The position numbers and the translations under genes were made by a program. Shown here piece by piece: positions 26,201 through 34,984 of a DNA stretch of 64,000 nucleotides; within the stretch, counting starts at the first letter, position 1, and each line of letters begins with the position of its first letter. Below the pieces are notes generated by a model, which saw only the letters and a program-made list of their open reading frames with translations, made no database searches and was not told the DNA's origin. The stretch covers positions 45,982 to 109,981 of the forward strand of contig NZ_JAJUWU010000005.1 of assembly GCF_021390325.1 (NCBI RefSeq). The letters run 5' to 3'. The stretch comes from Jiella avicenniae. Its GTDB lineage: Bacteria; Pseudomonadota; Alphaproteobacteria; Rhizobiales; Rhizobiaceae.

Positions 26201-26731
26201 ACGGAGGCAGCAGGCGGCGACGTCGCCGCCGAGGCATCGAGCGGGCCCGCCCCGGAAGGGACGTCGGCTGCCGATCCGGCTGCTGCGCCGGAACAGGCCG
26301 CGGGCGGAGAGGCGCCGGCCCAGCCCGAGGAGCCCGCAGAGCCGCGCATCGTGCAGGTCTGGCGGCCGCATCGCGGCGACCGCAATCCCGGCCAGAACCG
26401 CCAGGGTCGCCGGGGACGCGCCGCAGGACAGGGACGCCAGGGGCAGGGTCAGCCGGGCGAGGCGGCGACGGAGGCCGGCCCCTCCCAGGGGCGGCAGCGT
26501 TTCGCCCGTCGCCACGAGAACCAGGACGGCGAAGGCCGGCCGCAGCGCTTCGGCAAGGGCGGCGGTAAGGGCACGGACCAGAAGGGCCAGGATTTCGGGG
26601 ATCGCTCCAACCGTGGCCCGCATCGCGACAAGAACGACGGCGGCGGCCGACGGGACAAGGCGCCGCAGCGCATCGATCCGGATTCGCCCTTCGCCAAGCT
26701 GGCAGCCCTGAAGGAAAAGCTTGGACGCTGA
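23291..26731 (+). CDS. SUV3-like DExH-box RNA helicase with long low-complexity tail
   Basis: 1146 residues. Helicase motifs: GPTNTGKTHLAIE (motif I) near residue 25, VDEVQLAG (DEVx box) near 106, LLGAGTM (motif III), ATDAIGMGLNLDV (motif V) and GQIAGRAGRH (motif VI) near 270. This pattern matches SUV3-like helicases of alphaproteobacteria. The catalytic part ends near residue 840. Then come about 190 residues rich in Ala/Glu/Pro and about 130 rich in Arg/Gly/Gln (QNRQGRRGRAAGQGRQGQG), suited to RNA binding. ATG 23291 begins the conserved part; the frame opens earlier at 23228. The stop overlaps the TTG of hslR. Confidence 0.88.
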   Translation: MNRLTIPQPSATARPADANVTAVLGPTNTGKTHLAIERMIAHGSGTIGLPLRLLAREVYQKVCDRVGAGHVALITGEEKIRPPNARYFVCTVEAMPRNPGTAFVAVDEVQLAGDLERGHTFTDRILTARGFQETLLLGAGTMQGVLSRLIPGLSTQTRPRMSNLVYAGSKKITRLPRRSAIVAFSAEEVYAIAELIRRQRGGAAVVLGALSPRTRNAQVELYQAGEVDYLVATDAIGMGLNLDVDHVAFAQDWKYDGFQYRQLTAAEYGQIAGRAGRHVRDGTFGVTGQVNPLPDELVEALEAHSFAPVKVVQWRSGDLDFASIDALKDSLERPPPNEALAKALPAVDQRALEFLARLPEITRRARGAKRVELLWEACKLPDYRRIAPAQHAEIIASIFADVADNGHVSEDYMAAQVRRADRTEGDLDTLSQRIAEIRTWTYISHRPDWLADPTHWQEKTRDIEDRLSDALHDRLTKRFVDRRTSVLMKRLRENAFMEAEIASDGTVSVEGHAVGELQGFRFSPDTKAEGADGRAVRTAAQKALAGEFEKRAERFANAPNGDLALGSDGLIRWLGAPVATLTGGEDPLKPRIVVLADEQLTGPARDMVSARLERFVTYQVSTILKPLADLKQGEGLEGVARGLAYRLVEEYGILQRRDVSEEVRGLDQAARAALRRCGVRFGAYHIFVPTLIKPAPASLLTLLWAIQNDGRDRPGFSDVTHLLSTGRTSAVADTAYDPIFYKLAGYRLLGRRAVRVDILERLADLIRPALGWKPGTGKRPDGGYNGAQFLVTPAMMSILGATADDMDEILKGLGYRPQPMQADAVEAELSRLDEEAAAKDAADKAEAARKAAEAAASAAAPQPPEASGEEAPAGEAGEAVAAEAPEAGQPDVVAAHDDEAAPAADRADPTDGEAPATSGDAAQLPASEPEPASETPAATPAEYGAGAAGEAVVEAAVAPVATDAVSAGDETEAAGGDVAAEASSGPAPEGTSAADPAAAPEQAAGGEAPAQPEEPAEPRIVQVWRPHRGDRNPGQNRQGRRGRAAGQGRQGQGQPGEAATEAGPSQGRQRFARRHENQDGEGRPQRFGKGGGKGTDQKGQDFGDRSNRGPHRDKNDGGGRRDKAPQRIDPDSPFAKLAALKEKLGR

Positions 26732-27164
26732 CGAGGACGAGAACGGCCCGGCGGGCAAGGGCGCCCAGCGTCTCGACAAGTGGCTGTTCTTCGCCCGCGT
26801 CGTGAAGTCCCGCACTCTCGCCCAGAAGCTCGTCCTTTCCGGCGGCGTGCGACTCAATCGCGACAAGATCACCAATCCGGCGAGGCAGGTGCGGGTCGGC
26901 GATACGCTGACGATCTCCTATGCCCGCGCGGTCCGCGTGCTGAAAATCCGCCAGCCGGGCGCAAGGCGCGGCCCGGCGAGCGAGGCGGCCGGACTCTACG
27001 AGGACCTGTCGCCGGCGCCGATCCGGGCGGCGTCCGGCGAAGATGGTGACGAGGCGCCGAGATCTACGCCTGCTGCCGCGGCGAGGGCGCCGGAAGCGGA
27101 TGCACCGCGGCCTTCCAAGAAGGATCGGCGGGCGCTCGCCCGTCTGAAGGGCGGCGATCCGTAA
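26721..27164 (+). CDS. hslR: S4-domain RNA-binding protein (Hsp15/HslR family)
   Basis: 147 residues from TTG 26721 (AAGGAAAAGC upstream), overlapping the helicase stop by 11 bases. The S4 domain is clear: QRLDKWLFFARVVKSRTLAQK, GGVRLNRDKITNPARQVRVGD. The C-terminal third is Ala/Pro-rich and basic. Hsp15 rescues stalled 50S subunits that carry nascent chains in E. coli. Coupling to an RNA helicase suggests a ribosome or RNA quality-control unit. Confidence 0.9.
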   Translation: MDADEDENGPAGKGAQRLDKWLFFARVVKSRTLAQKLVLSGGVRLNRDKITNPARQVRVGDTLTISYARAVRVLKIRQPGARRGPASEAAGLYEDLSPAPIRAASGEDGDEAPRSTPAAAARAPEADAPRPSKKDRRALARLKGGDP

Positions 27165-27177
27165 CGCACCCTGCCTT

Positions 27178-27206
27178 CGGACGATCGGTGCGAAGGCGAT
27201 CGTCCG
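27178..27206. terminator. Hairpin downstream of hslR
   Basis: CGGACGATCG (27178-27187) and CGATCGTCCG (27197-27206) are perfect 10-base arms with a 9-base loop, 14 bases past the hslR stop. There is no T-tract; it could still end or stabilise the helicase-hslR transcript. Confidence 0.5.
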
Positions 27207-27365
27207 GCCGGGAAATATCTTTGCGGATTCGGCCGCCGGGACGACAAGCTTTGCGCTTGCAAGGCAATTTGCGAGTGGCTAGGTCCTGTGACGAAGGATA
27301 GGCCCCGTGTGCCGCCACGCGGCCCGGGCGAGACGGCGGTCTCAGGCCGCCCGAGAGGATGACAG

Positions 27366-27704
27366 ATGACTTATGTCGTGACCGACAATTGCATTCGCTG
27401 CAAATACATGGACTGCGTCGAAGTGTGTCCGGTCGACTGTTTCTACGAAGGCGAGAACATGCTCGTCATCCATCCCGACGAATGCATCGACTGCGGCGTC
27501 TGCGAACCCGAATGTCCGGCCGAGGCGATCAAGCCCGACACCGAGCCCGACCTCGACAAGTGGCTGACGGTCAACGCCGAATATGCCGAGAAATGGCCGA
27601 ACATCACGATCAAGCGTGAAGCGCCGGCGGATGCCGAGAAATACGACGGCGAGGACGGCAAGTTCGAGAAATACTTCTCGGCCGAGTCCGGCCAGGGCGA
27701 CTGA
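27366..27704 (+). CDS. fdxA: Seven-iron ferredoxin
   Basis: 112 residues, the FdxA type with one 3Fe-4S and one 4Fe-4S cluster. Cys 9, 17, 21 and Cys 40, 43, 46, 50 match the cluster ligands of Azotobacter-type ferredoxin I; Cys12 and Cys25 are extra. Sequence begins [20 protein letters not shown]. The acidic C-terminus ([15 protein letters not shown]) is normal for the family. It transfers electrons in the cytosol; the partner is unknown. An hslR-fdxA-carD order is common in Rhizobiales. Confidence 0.96.
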   Translation: MTYVVTDNCIRCKYMDCVEVCPVDCFYEGENMLVIHPDECIDCGVCEPECPAEAIKPDTEPDLDKWLTVNAEYAEKWPNITIKREAPADAEKYDGEDGKFEKYFSAESGQGD

Positions 27705-28223
27705 GGCAGTCGCGCATCGAGGGCGCCGACGTCCTTCGGGCAGCGCGCGAAGCGCTTCGGCTCGGGCCCGCAAGCCGTCATTTCAAGGCAATGAGCGATT
27801 GCGTTCCGCATGCCGGTGGTCGGCGCGCGGGCGCGTCGGCCTCGCGATTCGTCCGGCGACGTGGCGGATTCCGCCGCTGCGTTGCACAATCGCGGCATCC
27901 CCCCGAATTCCTTGAATTTTCCGGCAGGATATTGTAAGCTGCCATACACAGTCGGGTGCAAAGGCACTTGAGCATCCAGTCCCGAGGTTCGGGACGAGAT
28001 GGTTTTCCGAAAGGATGTTTCCCCCAGCGCGGCCAAGTCGACGGTTCTGCCGAAGAACCGGTGTCGAACATGTGGCTCGCGCCTCGGTCGGCGACATTCT
28101 GCCTGGCGCGGCTGCGATCTGTCGATCCTTCCGGAGGGATCGTCGCCAACCGGTGGCTCTCAAGCTGCCGCCCGTGTCTAGCGGCTGTTTCGGCCCGGCA
28201 CAATAGGGAGTTAGAAAAAGCGT
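27705..28223. other. 519-base region upstream of carD with several hairpins
   Basis: No convincing gene is seen. Short perfect hairpins lie at 27979-27995 (GTCCCGA/TCGGGAC), 28042-28060 (CGGTTCT/AGAACCG) and 28123-28142 (CGATCC/GGATCG). Together with a candidate promoter at 27912 they suggest a long structured leader or a small RNA before carD. An open frame at 27956-28273 overlaps carD and shows no family features. Confidence 0.4.
27912..27940 (+). promoter_or_regulatory. Candidate promoter for carD or a leader RNA
   Basis: TTGAAT (27912-27917), 17 bases, then TAAGCT (27935-27940) resembles a housekeeping promoter. If used, it would give a leader of about 275 bases before carD. The -10 match is weak. 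Confidence 0.3.
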
Positions 28224-28829
28224 ATGAGCAGTCAGAAGAAGGCAACGGCAAGCCAGGGTTTCAAGACCGGTGAGAGCATCGTCTACCCTGCGCACGGTGT
28301 CGGTCAGATCGTCGCGATCGAGGAACAGGTGGTCGCGGGCATGACGCTCGAGCTGTTCGTCATCGACTTCGAGAAGGACAAGATGCGGCTCAAGGTGCCG
28401 GTTGCCAAGGCCAAATCCGTCGGCATGCGCAAGCTGTCGGAAACCGATTTCGTCGAGCGCGCGCTGAAGGTGGTCCAGGGCCGGGCGCGCGTGAAGAAGA
28501 CGATGTGGAGCCGACGGGCGCAGGAATACGACGCCAAGATCAATTCGGGCGATCTCATCCAGATCGCCGAGGTCGTGCGCGATCTCTACCGCGCCGAGAG
28601 CCAGCCCGAGCAGTCCTATTCCGAGCGCCAGCTCTACGAGGCGGCCCTCGGCCGCATGGCGCGCGAGCTCGCAGCCGTCAACGAGGTTTCCGAGACCGAG
28701 GCGGTGCAGCTGATCGAACTCAACCTCAACAAGGGGCCGAAGCGCGGGCCGAAGGGCGCCGCCGAAGCCGAGGGCGAAGGCGAGGCCGACGCGGACGACG
28801 CGACCGAGGAGCAGGAAGAAGCGGCCTGA
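28224..28829 (+). CDS. carD: CarD-family transcription regulator
   Basis: 201 residues. The N-terminal RNA-polymerase-interacting domain has GESIVYPAHGVGQIVAIEEQ and ELFVIDFEKDKMRLKVP. The helical DNA-binding part has RRAQEYDAKINSGDLIQIAEVVRDLYR and YSERQLYEAALGRMARELA. CarD stabilises open promoter complexes, notably for rRNA genes. An acidic tail (about 30 residues, EGEGEADADDATEEQEE) ends the protein. A strong terminator follows 70 bases downstream. Confidence 0.95.
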   Translation: MSSQKKATASQGFKTGESIVYPAHGVGQIVAIEEQVVAGMTLELFVIDFEKDKMRLKVPVAKAKSVGMRKLSETDFVERALKVVQGRARVKKTMWSRRAQEYDAKINSGDLIQIAEVVRDLYRAESQPEQSYSERQLYEAALGRMARELAAVNEVSETEAVQLIELNLNKGPKRGPKGAAEAEGEGEADADDATEEQEEAA

Positions 28830-29141
28830 GCCGGTCCTGGCGGCCGACTGCCGCCGTCTCTTTCCTCCGCGGGACACGCGATCGGAAAGTGCGAAAAATC
28901 GGACCGGCCGTCCTGGAAAGGGCGGCCGGTCCTTTTTTTTGTCGGCCAGTGGTGTTACAAAATCAGAAGAAAGCGTTACCGCCATGAAACGCTTGTCTTT
29001 TTCCTCTCTCTTTCTATTTCGCGCCAAAAAGTTTGCCGTTTTGGGAACGTTTGGAACGTTCGCGCATTTCCTCAGGACCCGGAGCGTGTGTCCCCCACAC
29101 GCCAGAGCTATCAAAAGCCGTCTGACCGACCGGAGGGTCCC
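28830..29141. other. 312-base intergenic region between carD and rpoH
   Basis: Holds the carD terminator and then the rpoH upstream region. At 29044-29061 two adjacent 9-base copies GGAACGTT(T/C) occur. A stress-sigma (GGAAC-N16/17-CGTT) promoter was looked for here and not found. Confidence 0.5.
28901..28940 (+). terminator. Rho-independent terminator after carD
   Basis: GGACCGGCCG (28901-28910) pairs with CGGCCGGTCC (28923-28932); eight T residues follow at 28933-28940. This is a textbook intrinsic terminator. Confidence 0.95.
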
Positions 29142-30008
<867 letters not shown>

Positions 30009-30035
30009 CGCGGGTCGAAGCGATGCCGTGAGGAC

Positions 30036-30066
30036 GGAACGGGGAAGCGCCATGCTTTCCCGTTTT
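30036..30066 (+). terminator. Probable terminator after rpoH
   Basis: ACGGGGAAGC (30039-30048) and GCTTTCCCGT (30054-30063) form a 10-pair stem with one G-T wobble and a 5-base loop, ending in TTTT. It lies 30 bases past the rpoH stop. Confidence 0.7.
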
Positions 30067-30240
30067 CATATGGTGGTTCCGCCTGGCGGCGATCGCTCGG
30101 TCGCAAGGTGAAGGCGCCGCAACTCGGCGCCGAATACGGCTTCCCGCCGCATCTTCCCGCGTGCTCCCGTAGAGCCCCGATGGCGCACAGGCATACGGAG
30201 GATCTGTGAGGCGGCGTCCGCACGGCGGAGCGAGCCGAGG

Positions 30241-30630
30241 TCAGGTTCCGGAACGCTCGCTCCTGATCCGCTGCATGATCTGATCGATCAGCCGGTCCAC
30301 GGCGAGCCGGCTGGCGCGCTCCTCCGTCTCCGGCGCGGGGGTGTCGCCCTCGTGGGAAGGATCTTCACCGGCAGCCGAGCCGGCGGCCGGGCCCTCGTAG
30401 CCCTCGAAAAAATACGTCGGAGAAACGTTGAGGCGCCTGCAGGCGAGGTAGAGGCGCCCCGCACCGACCCGCTCGGCGCCGCATTCATATTGATGGACCC
30501 GCTCGGCACTGACGCCGAGTGCAAGCGCCAGTTCCTCCTGGCTCAGCTGGGCCGTGAGCCTCGCGTGACGCAGCCGTGCTCCGACATGGGCATCAACGGG
30601 GTCATTCACGCTCGAAGCACTCCCAATCAA
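30241..30630 (-). CDS. XRE-family helix-turn-helix regulator
   Basis: 129 residues. The Cro/CI-type HTH is at about residues 18-72: GARLRHARLTAQLSQEELALALGVSAERVHQYE. A short aromatic segment (NVSPTYFFEGYEG) follows, then a flexible Glu/Ala-rich stretch and a C-terminal helix with RLIDQIMQRIRSER. This layout is common in small rhizobial stress or symbiosis regulators. Start at ATG 30630; GTG 30609 is possible. It shares orientation with the LysR gene upstream but 188 bases separate them. Target unknown. Confidence 0.85.
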   Translation of the reverse strand: MIGSASSVNDPVDAHVGARLRHARLTAQLSQEELALALGVSAERVHQYECGAERVGAGRLYLACRRLNVSPTYFFEGYEGPAAGSAAGEDPSHEGDTPAPETEERASRLAVDRLIDQIMQRIRSERSGT

Positions 30631-30818
30631 AACCGACTCCAGCGGTGAAGTCTTGGTGGCGGATTCCGGCGCCGTGTGGGCGGGCCGGCCAACCGAGTTC
30701 GAAATTGACCGGACGCTCGTCGAAAAGCTGGTGAGGTGAGGTTTTCACGATTCGCGATCCGGCCTGGGGTCCCGCTCCAGGACACGATCCGCGCCCCAAC
30801 TCCACTGCGATCCATATA

Positions 30819-31838
30819 TCATATTTCGGTTGGGCTAACGTAGTGCGGTGTGAGCCCTTGAAAATACGTCGCGAGATCTTTCTGCGAAAACCGCTCGGCA
30901 ATTTCCTCGGGCCGCATGAATGCCTCGCCGAACCAGGGGAACTGCCGTTCGGAGAAGGAGTCGACCAGCCAATCGATGAAGGCCCGGTGGCGAACGGTGT
31001 TTCTCACCTCGGGATGCAACGCCATCCAGATGTCCAGCGAGAAGACCAGATTGATATCCACCGGCACGACGTCGGCGCCGATGGCGATGGCATAGTTCGG
31101 CAACAGCCCGATCCCCGCGCCCTTGGCGATCGCCCAATAGTGGGCGCTGGCGAAATTGGTGTTGAGCTTGACGATCCGCTCGCCGAGATCGATGCCGAAG
31201 ATCGCCGCGAAGTCGATGTGCTGAAGCTGTTCGGTCTGCTGCACGACGACGCGATGGCGCGCGAGATCGGCGATGTTGCGGGGCGTTCCGTAGCGTTCGA
31301 GATAGGAGCGGCTGGCAAACGGCATCGTGTGGAGGCGGCCGAGCCGCCGCTTGACCAGTTCGGGGGCGGTGGGTTCGGTCAGCTGGATCGAGACGTCGGC
31401 CTCGAGCCGCAAGACGTCGACCGAGCGCATGGCACATTGCAGGTTGATCTGGATGTCGCGCCCTTCCTCCGTCTCCATGAATTCGGCGAGGCGCGGGGTC
31501 AGCCAGAAACTGCCGAGGCCCTCGGTGATGGCGAGGTAGACCGGCCCGCCGCGGGTCGAGGCCGATGTCTGCGCCACCCGCCACATGTCGGACATCGACT
31601 GCTCGACCTCCCGGGCCGAGGTGATGACCCGTCGACCCTCGGGCGTCAGCGTCACGCCGCCGACCTCGCGGTAGAACAGCTTGTATCCGAGCTGGTCTTC
31701 GAGCCGGCTGACGGCGTTGCGCACCGTGTTCACGCCGACGCCGAGCTCCTCGGCGGCGCCGCGAAAGCTGCGCTGGCGATCGACCATGATGAAGATGCGG
31801 ACGGTATCCCAGTCGACCCCGCGCCACGAGTGTTCCAT
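30819..31838 (-). CDS. LysR-family transcription regulator
   Basis: 339 residues. The N-terminal winged HTH spans about residues 8-68: WDTVRIFIMVDRQRSFRGAAEELGVGVNTVRNAVSRLEDQLGYKLF. The effector-binding domain follows (PVYLAITEGLGSFWLTPRLAEF onward) with an extended C-terminus (about 30 residues longer than typical). It diverges from the GNAT/autoinducer-synthase-like gene across about 90 bases, the usual arrangement for a LysR regulator and its target. The effector is unknown. Confidence 0.92.
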   Translation of the reverse strand: MEHSWRGVDWDTVRIFIMVDRQRSFRGAAEELGVGVNTVRNAVSRLEDQLGYKLFYREVGGVTLTPEGRRVITSAREVEQSMSDMWRVAQTSASTRGGPVYLAITEGLGSFWLTPRLAEFMETEEGRDIQINLQCAMRSVDVLRLEADVSIQLTEPTAPELVKRRLGRLHTMPFASRSYLERYGTPRNIADLARHRVVVQQTEQLQHIDFAAIFGIDLGERIVKLNTNFASAHYWAIAKGAGIGLLPNYAIAIGADVVPVDINLVFSLDIWMALHPEVRNTVRHRAFIDWLVDSFSERQFPWFGEAFMRPEEIAERFSQKDLATYFQGLTPHYVSPTEI

Positions 31839-31930
31839 CAGCGGAACGCCCCCCTTTCAATTCGGTAAAACCTAGGCGCGAGGATGTCGCGTAGATTGAC
31901 CCCACGGCAAGCTATTTCATGGGGAAGAAA

Positions 31931-33076
31931 ATGGGAAATCAGGCAGAGACTGGCGCTGCACGCGCCGCCCGTCTGATCGAAGTACGAAACACGGTCACCG
32001 CCGAAGCGATCGAATCTCTCCTTCCGAAGGCCGAAAGGGCCATGGGGCCTTTGGCCAAAGCCGCGACGATCGAGCGGCTGACGAAGACCAATCCCGACAC
32101 GATCTGGCTCGTGGCGCGGCGCGGCGCTGCGCGGCCTGAAGGCTTCGTCACCGTCCTGCTTCTCAACGAGGAAGGGTACGAAGCGCTCTTGAACGACCGA
32201 ATGGATCTCGCCGATCCGGACGATCGCTATCTCGTCCGGCAGTCGGAGACGCCGGCGGCCGTCTATAGTTGGGCCTCCTATACGCCGGGGATCCTGGCGA
32301 ACGCCATACCGCTCGTCGTCGATCACTTCTCTTCGCCCCGCTATGCCAGCGCCGACATGATCGCCAACGTCACCACCGAGCGCGGGCGCCGGGCGATGCT
32401 GCGGCTCGGCTTCGACGAAGGGCTCGAATGGCGCGGAACATTCAAGCCCAACCTCTTCATCAAGCACCGCGCACCTAATTCCCGGCTCTTCCCGCGCCGG
32501 CGCTACGACCAGACGGTCGATTCGACCCCCGGCACGGGCATCACCGTGGTCCACGGCATCGACGAGCTGTTCCGTGTCGCCGCGGTGCGGAGCGCCGTCT
32601 ATATCGGCGAGCAATCCTGTCCCTACGACGAGGAATTCGACGGCAACGACTTCGCGGCGACCCATCTGCTCTATTCGGTGAAGGGCGAGCCGGCCGGCTG
32701 CATGCGCATCCGCTTCTTCGGCGACTTCGCCAAGATGGAGCGGCTTGCCGTCCGCAAGGAGTTCCGCCGCTCGACCATCGCCTTCGAACTGGTGCGGGCG
32801 AGCGTCGACCTCTGCCGCGACAAGGGGTTCCGCAAGATCTACGGCCACGCGCGGGAGGACTATCTGCCATTCTGGCAGCGCTTCGGTTTCAAGCTGAAAC
32901 ACAACGGCGCGCCCTTCGGCTTTTCGGGCCACACCTTCGTGGAGATGGTCGACGACGTCGAGCCGTCGGACGACGCGATCTCGATCGACGACGGCCCCTA
33001 CAAGCTCATCCGTCCCGAGGGGCAATGGAACTATCCCGGTGTCCTCGATCGATCCGGACGCAGTCCATGGCTCTAG
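31931..33076 (+). CDS. Two-lobed GNAT / FeeM- or autoinducer-synthase-like acyltransferase
   Basis: 381 residues. The C-terminal half has AVYIGEQSCPYDEEFDGNDFAATHLL, EPAGCMRIRFFGDFAKMERLAVRKEFR and FRKIYGHAREDYLPFWQRFGFK. This pattern is that of GNAT proteins related to acyl-homoserine-lactone and N-acyl amino acid synthases. The first half is a diverged GNAT-like lobe ending near RRAMLRLGFDEGL. The acyl donor and acceptor are unknown. Two ATG codons (31919, 31931) exist; GGGGAAG lies just before 31931. A small gene overlaps its stop; a LysR gene diverges upstream. Confidence 0.8.
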   Translation: MGNQAETGAARAARLIEVRNTVTAEAIESLLPKAERAMGPLAKAATIERLTKTNPDTIWLVARRGAARPEGFVTVLLLNEEGYEALLNDRMDLADPDDRYLVRQSETPAAVYSWASYTPGILANAIPLVVDHFSSPRYASADMIANVTTERGRRAMLRLGFDEGLEWRGTFKPNLFIKHRAPNSRLFPRRRYDQTVDSTPGTGITVVHGIDELFRVAAVRSAVYIGEQSCPYDEEFDGNDFAATHLLYSVKGEPAGCMRIRFFGDFAKMERLAVRKEFRRSTIAFELVRASVDLCRDKGFRKIYGHAREDYLPFWQRFGFKLKHNGAPFGFSGHTFVEMVDDVEPSDDAISIDDGPYKLIRPEGQWNYPGVLDRSGRSPWL

Positions 33077-33372
33077 CGGCAAGGGGGGACCTGGACCTAC
33101 AGATGGCAAACCTCATACACGAGATCGCCCATTGCAAGGAACTGGCGGAAAAGGCGGATCTGCGGTTCGCGTCGCGGCTTCTCGACATGTGCCTGCTCGA
33201 GGTCGCGATGGAGTGGGAAGGGCGTGGACGCCTCGAGCCGCTGGGCGACGAGGAACTCCTGATCGTGCTCCTGCGCTCCAAGCTCAAGATCGCCGTGAGT
33301 GGTGCAGGGCGTTCGATCACTGTCGGCTCGCCCCCTCCACGGGGATCAGTGCCCGATCCGGACCAGGCGTGA
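33067..33372 (+). CDS. Small hypothetical protein overlapping the GNAT gene
   Basis: 101 residues. The ATG at 33067 overlaps the acyltransferase stop by 10 bases, suggesting coupled translation; ATG 33103 would give an 89-residue form. It is mainly helical and soluble, with LIHEIAHCKELAEKADLRFASRLLDMCLLEVAMEWEG, and has no signal or membrane helix. I do not recognise a family. By position it may assist or regulate the acyltransferase. Confidence 0.65.
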   Translation: MALAARGDLDLQMANLIHEIAHCKELAEKADLRFASRLLDMCLLEVAMEWEGRGRLEPLGDEELLIVLLRSKLKIAVSGAGRSITVGSPPPRGSVPDPDQA

Positions 33373-33445
33373 TCGCAGGACGCGTTCAGAAAGCCGCTCC
33401 GCATGAGATCGGGCGGCCGTGCGAAAAGCCGCACGGCCGCCCGAT

Positions 33446-34984
33446 CTATTCCGCGACGATCTTGTATCGCTGGTCGCTTTTCACCGCATCGTCCGGTCCG
33501 AGCTCGTTGAGCAGCCGGAAAAGCCGCTCCCGGCCGTCGACGCCGACCATCCGGTTCGACAGCGTCTCGGCCGTATCGCCCGACTTGGCGGTGACGACGC
33601 GGATGCGCAGGGGCTTGAGCGCCGCCTGCTCCTGCGGCGTCAGCTGGTGGAACGAATCGGCCGTCTCGACCGCGATCGTCTCGGCATTGACGTTCGCCTT
33701 GGAAGGCACCGCCGTGAGGAAGCGGTAGACCTGCCCGCCGAGGCGCACCACCGTGACGTCGAAATCGTATTCGCCGCCGCGCGCCTTGGCCGAGACCGCT
33801 TCGAGCCCGTGGATCCGGCGCTGGCGCACGCTGCCGGGTTCCAGTCCGCCGATCCAGCCGGAATTGACGTAGTCGACGAGACTGCGATTGGGCGGCAGCG
33901 CCACGCCGTCGAAGCGGATCGCCGTGTCGTCCGGGCCGGTCGCCATCACCGCCTCGGCGGTGTTGTCGAGGACGAAGCCCTTCGGCACGGTGAAGCTGAT
34001 GCCGAGGCCGGGATGCAGGAAGGTGCGCTCGCGAACGTAGCCTTCCGCCGCCGAGTCGCCGAACAGCATGCCGTCGACGCCGTCGAGATAGCGGTCGCGA
34101 TCCCGCTTGGCGGCGTTGGCCGCCGGGTTGACCTCGCCGGCCAGCCTCTCGGCCAGCTGGATGCGCTGGGGTGCCGAGGGATGGGAGGCCAGGAAGTCCA
34201 GATTCGGGTCCTTCGCCTGGAAGGCGTTGCGCATGTTGGCGTAGGCGTCCATCGCCCTCAGGAAGCGCGCCGCCGCGAAGGGATCGTAGCCGGCGCGGGC
34301 GACGTGGCGGATGCCGAGGTCGTCGGCCTGAAGTTCCTGTTGGCGGGAGAACTGGGCGAGCGAGAGCTTGCCCTTGGCGAGCGCGATCTGCCCGGCCGAT
34401 TCGTTTTCCAAAACCTCGGAGACGACGCGGCTGGCGAGTTCCGCCGCCTGTTCGCGCTGCTGGCGCTGGATGCCGTGATTGGCCGTGATGTGGCCCATCT
34501 CGTGGCCGATCACCGCCGCGACCTCGGAGGAATCGTTGGCGAGCGCCAGGAGGCCGCGGGTGATGTAGACGTAGCCGCCGGGCAGCGCGAAGGCGTTGAT
34601 GTTGGGCGAATTGAGGATGGTGATCCGATAGGCCCGGCTGGGATCGTCGCTCGCCGCCGCCAGCTTGCCGACGATGCCGGCGAGCGCCTGCTCGAGCTTG
34701 GGATCGGAGTAGGCGCCGCCATAGGCGGCGAGGATCTTCGGATGCTGGCTGCGGCCGATGACCGACTGGGGATCGCCCTGCTGCGCGGTTTCGAAGGTGA
34801 TCGGCTGCCGGGTCGAGGTGTAGCCCGCCTGCAGGCTGTCGGAACCCGGCGTCGCGGCGAGACCGTCGAGGCCCGCCTCGATGGTCGTGCAGCCTGCGGC
34901 GATGGCGAGCGCACCGATGGCGGCAGCGCTCAGGAGCGCCCGCATTCTCGGCCCGATCTTCAGTTCATGCCATGGTGCTGTCAT
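33446..34984 (-). CDS. M48-family metallopeptidase lipoprotein
   Basis: 512 residues from ATG 34984 (ATG 34945 is the next choice). The lipobox IAAGC places the mature protein on a membrane. The zinc motif VIGHEMGHITANHG lies near residue 157 and the third ligand Glu in QQELQADDLG near 210. The C-terminal ~240 residues include a beta-rich section (GISFTVPKGFVLDNT) and end with a LysM-like stretch (RVVTAKSGDTAETLSNRM). This matches BepA/LoiP-like periplasmic peptidases that act in envelope protein quality control. Confidence 0.9.
   Translation of the reverse strand: MTAPWHELKIGPRMRALLSAAAIGALAIAAGCTTIEAGLDGLAATPGSDSLQAGYTSTRQPITFETAQQGDPQSVIGRSQHPKILAAYGGAYSDPKLEQALAGIVGKLAAASDDPSRAYRITILNSPNINAFALPGGYVYITRGLLALANDSSEVAAVIGHEMGHITANHGIQRQQREQAAELASRVVSEVLENESAGQIALAKGKLSLAQFSRQQELQADDLGIRHVARAGYDPFAAARFLRAMDAYANMRNAFQAKDPNLDFLASHPSAPQRIQLAERLAGEVNPAANAAKRDRDRYLDGVDGMLFGDSAAEGYVRERTFLHPGLGISFTVPKGFVLDNTAEAVMATGPDDTAIRFDGVALPPNRSLVDYVNSGWIGGLEPGSVRQRRIHGLEAVSAKARGGEYDFDVTVVRLGGQVYRFLTAVPSKANVNAETIAVETADSFHQLTPQEQAALKPLRIRVVTAKSGDTAETLSNRMVGVDGRERLFRLLNELGPDDAVKSDQRYKIVAE

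Noticed and set aside
27956..28273. 105-codon plus-strand frame before carD
   Set aside because: It overlaps carD, is Cys/Arg-rich without homology-like patterns, and covers the hairpins; better explained as non-coding.
29040..29075. Stress-sigma (EcfG-type GGAAC-N16/17-CGTT) promoter before rpoH
   Set aside because: Neither GGAAC copy has CGTT at the required distance.
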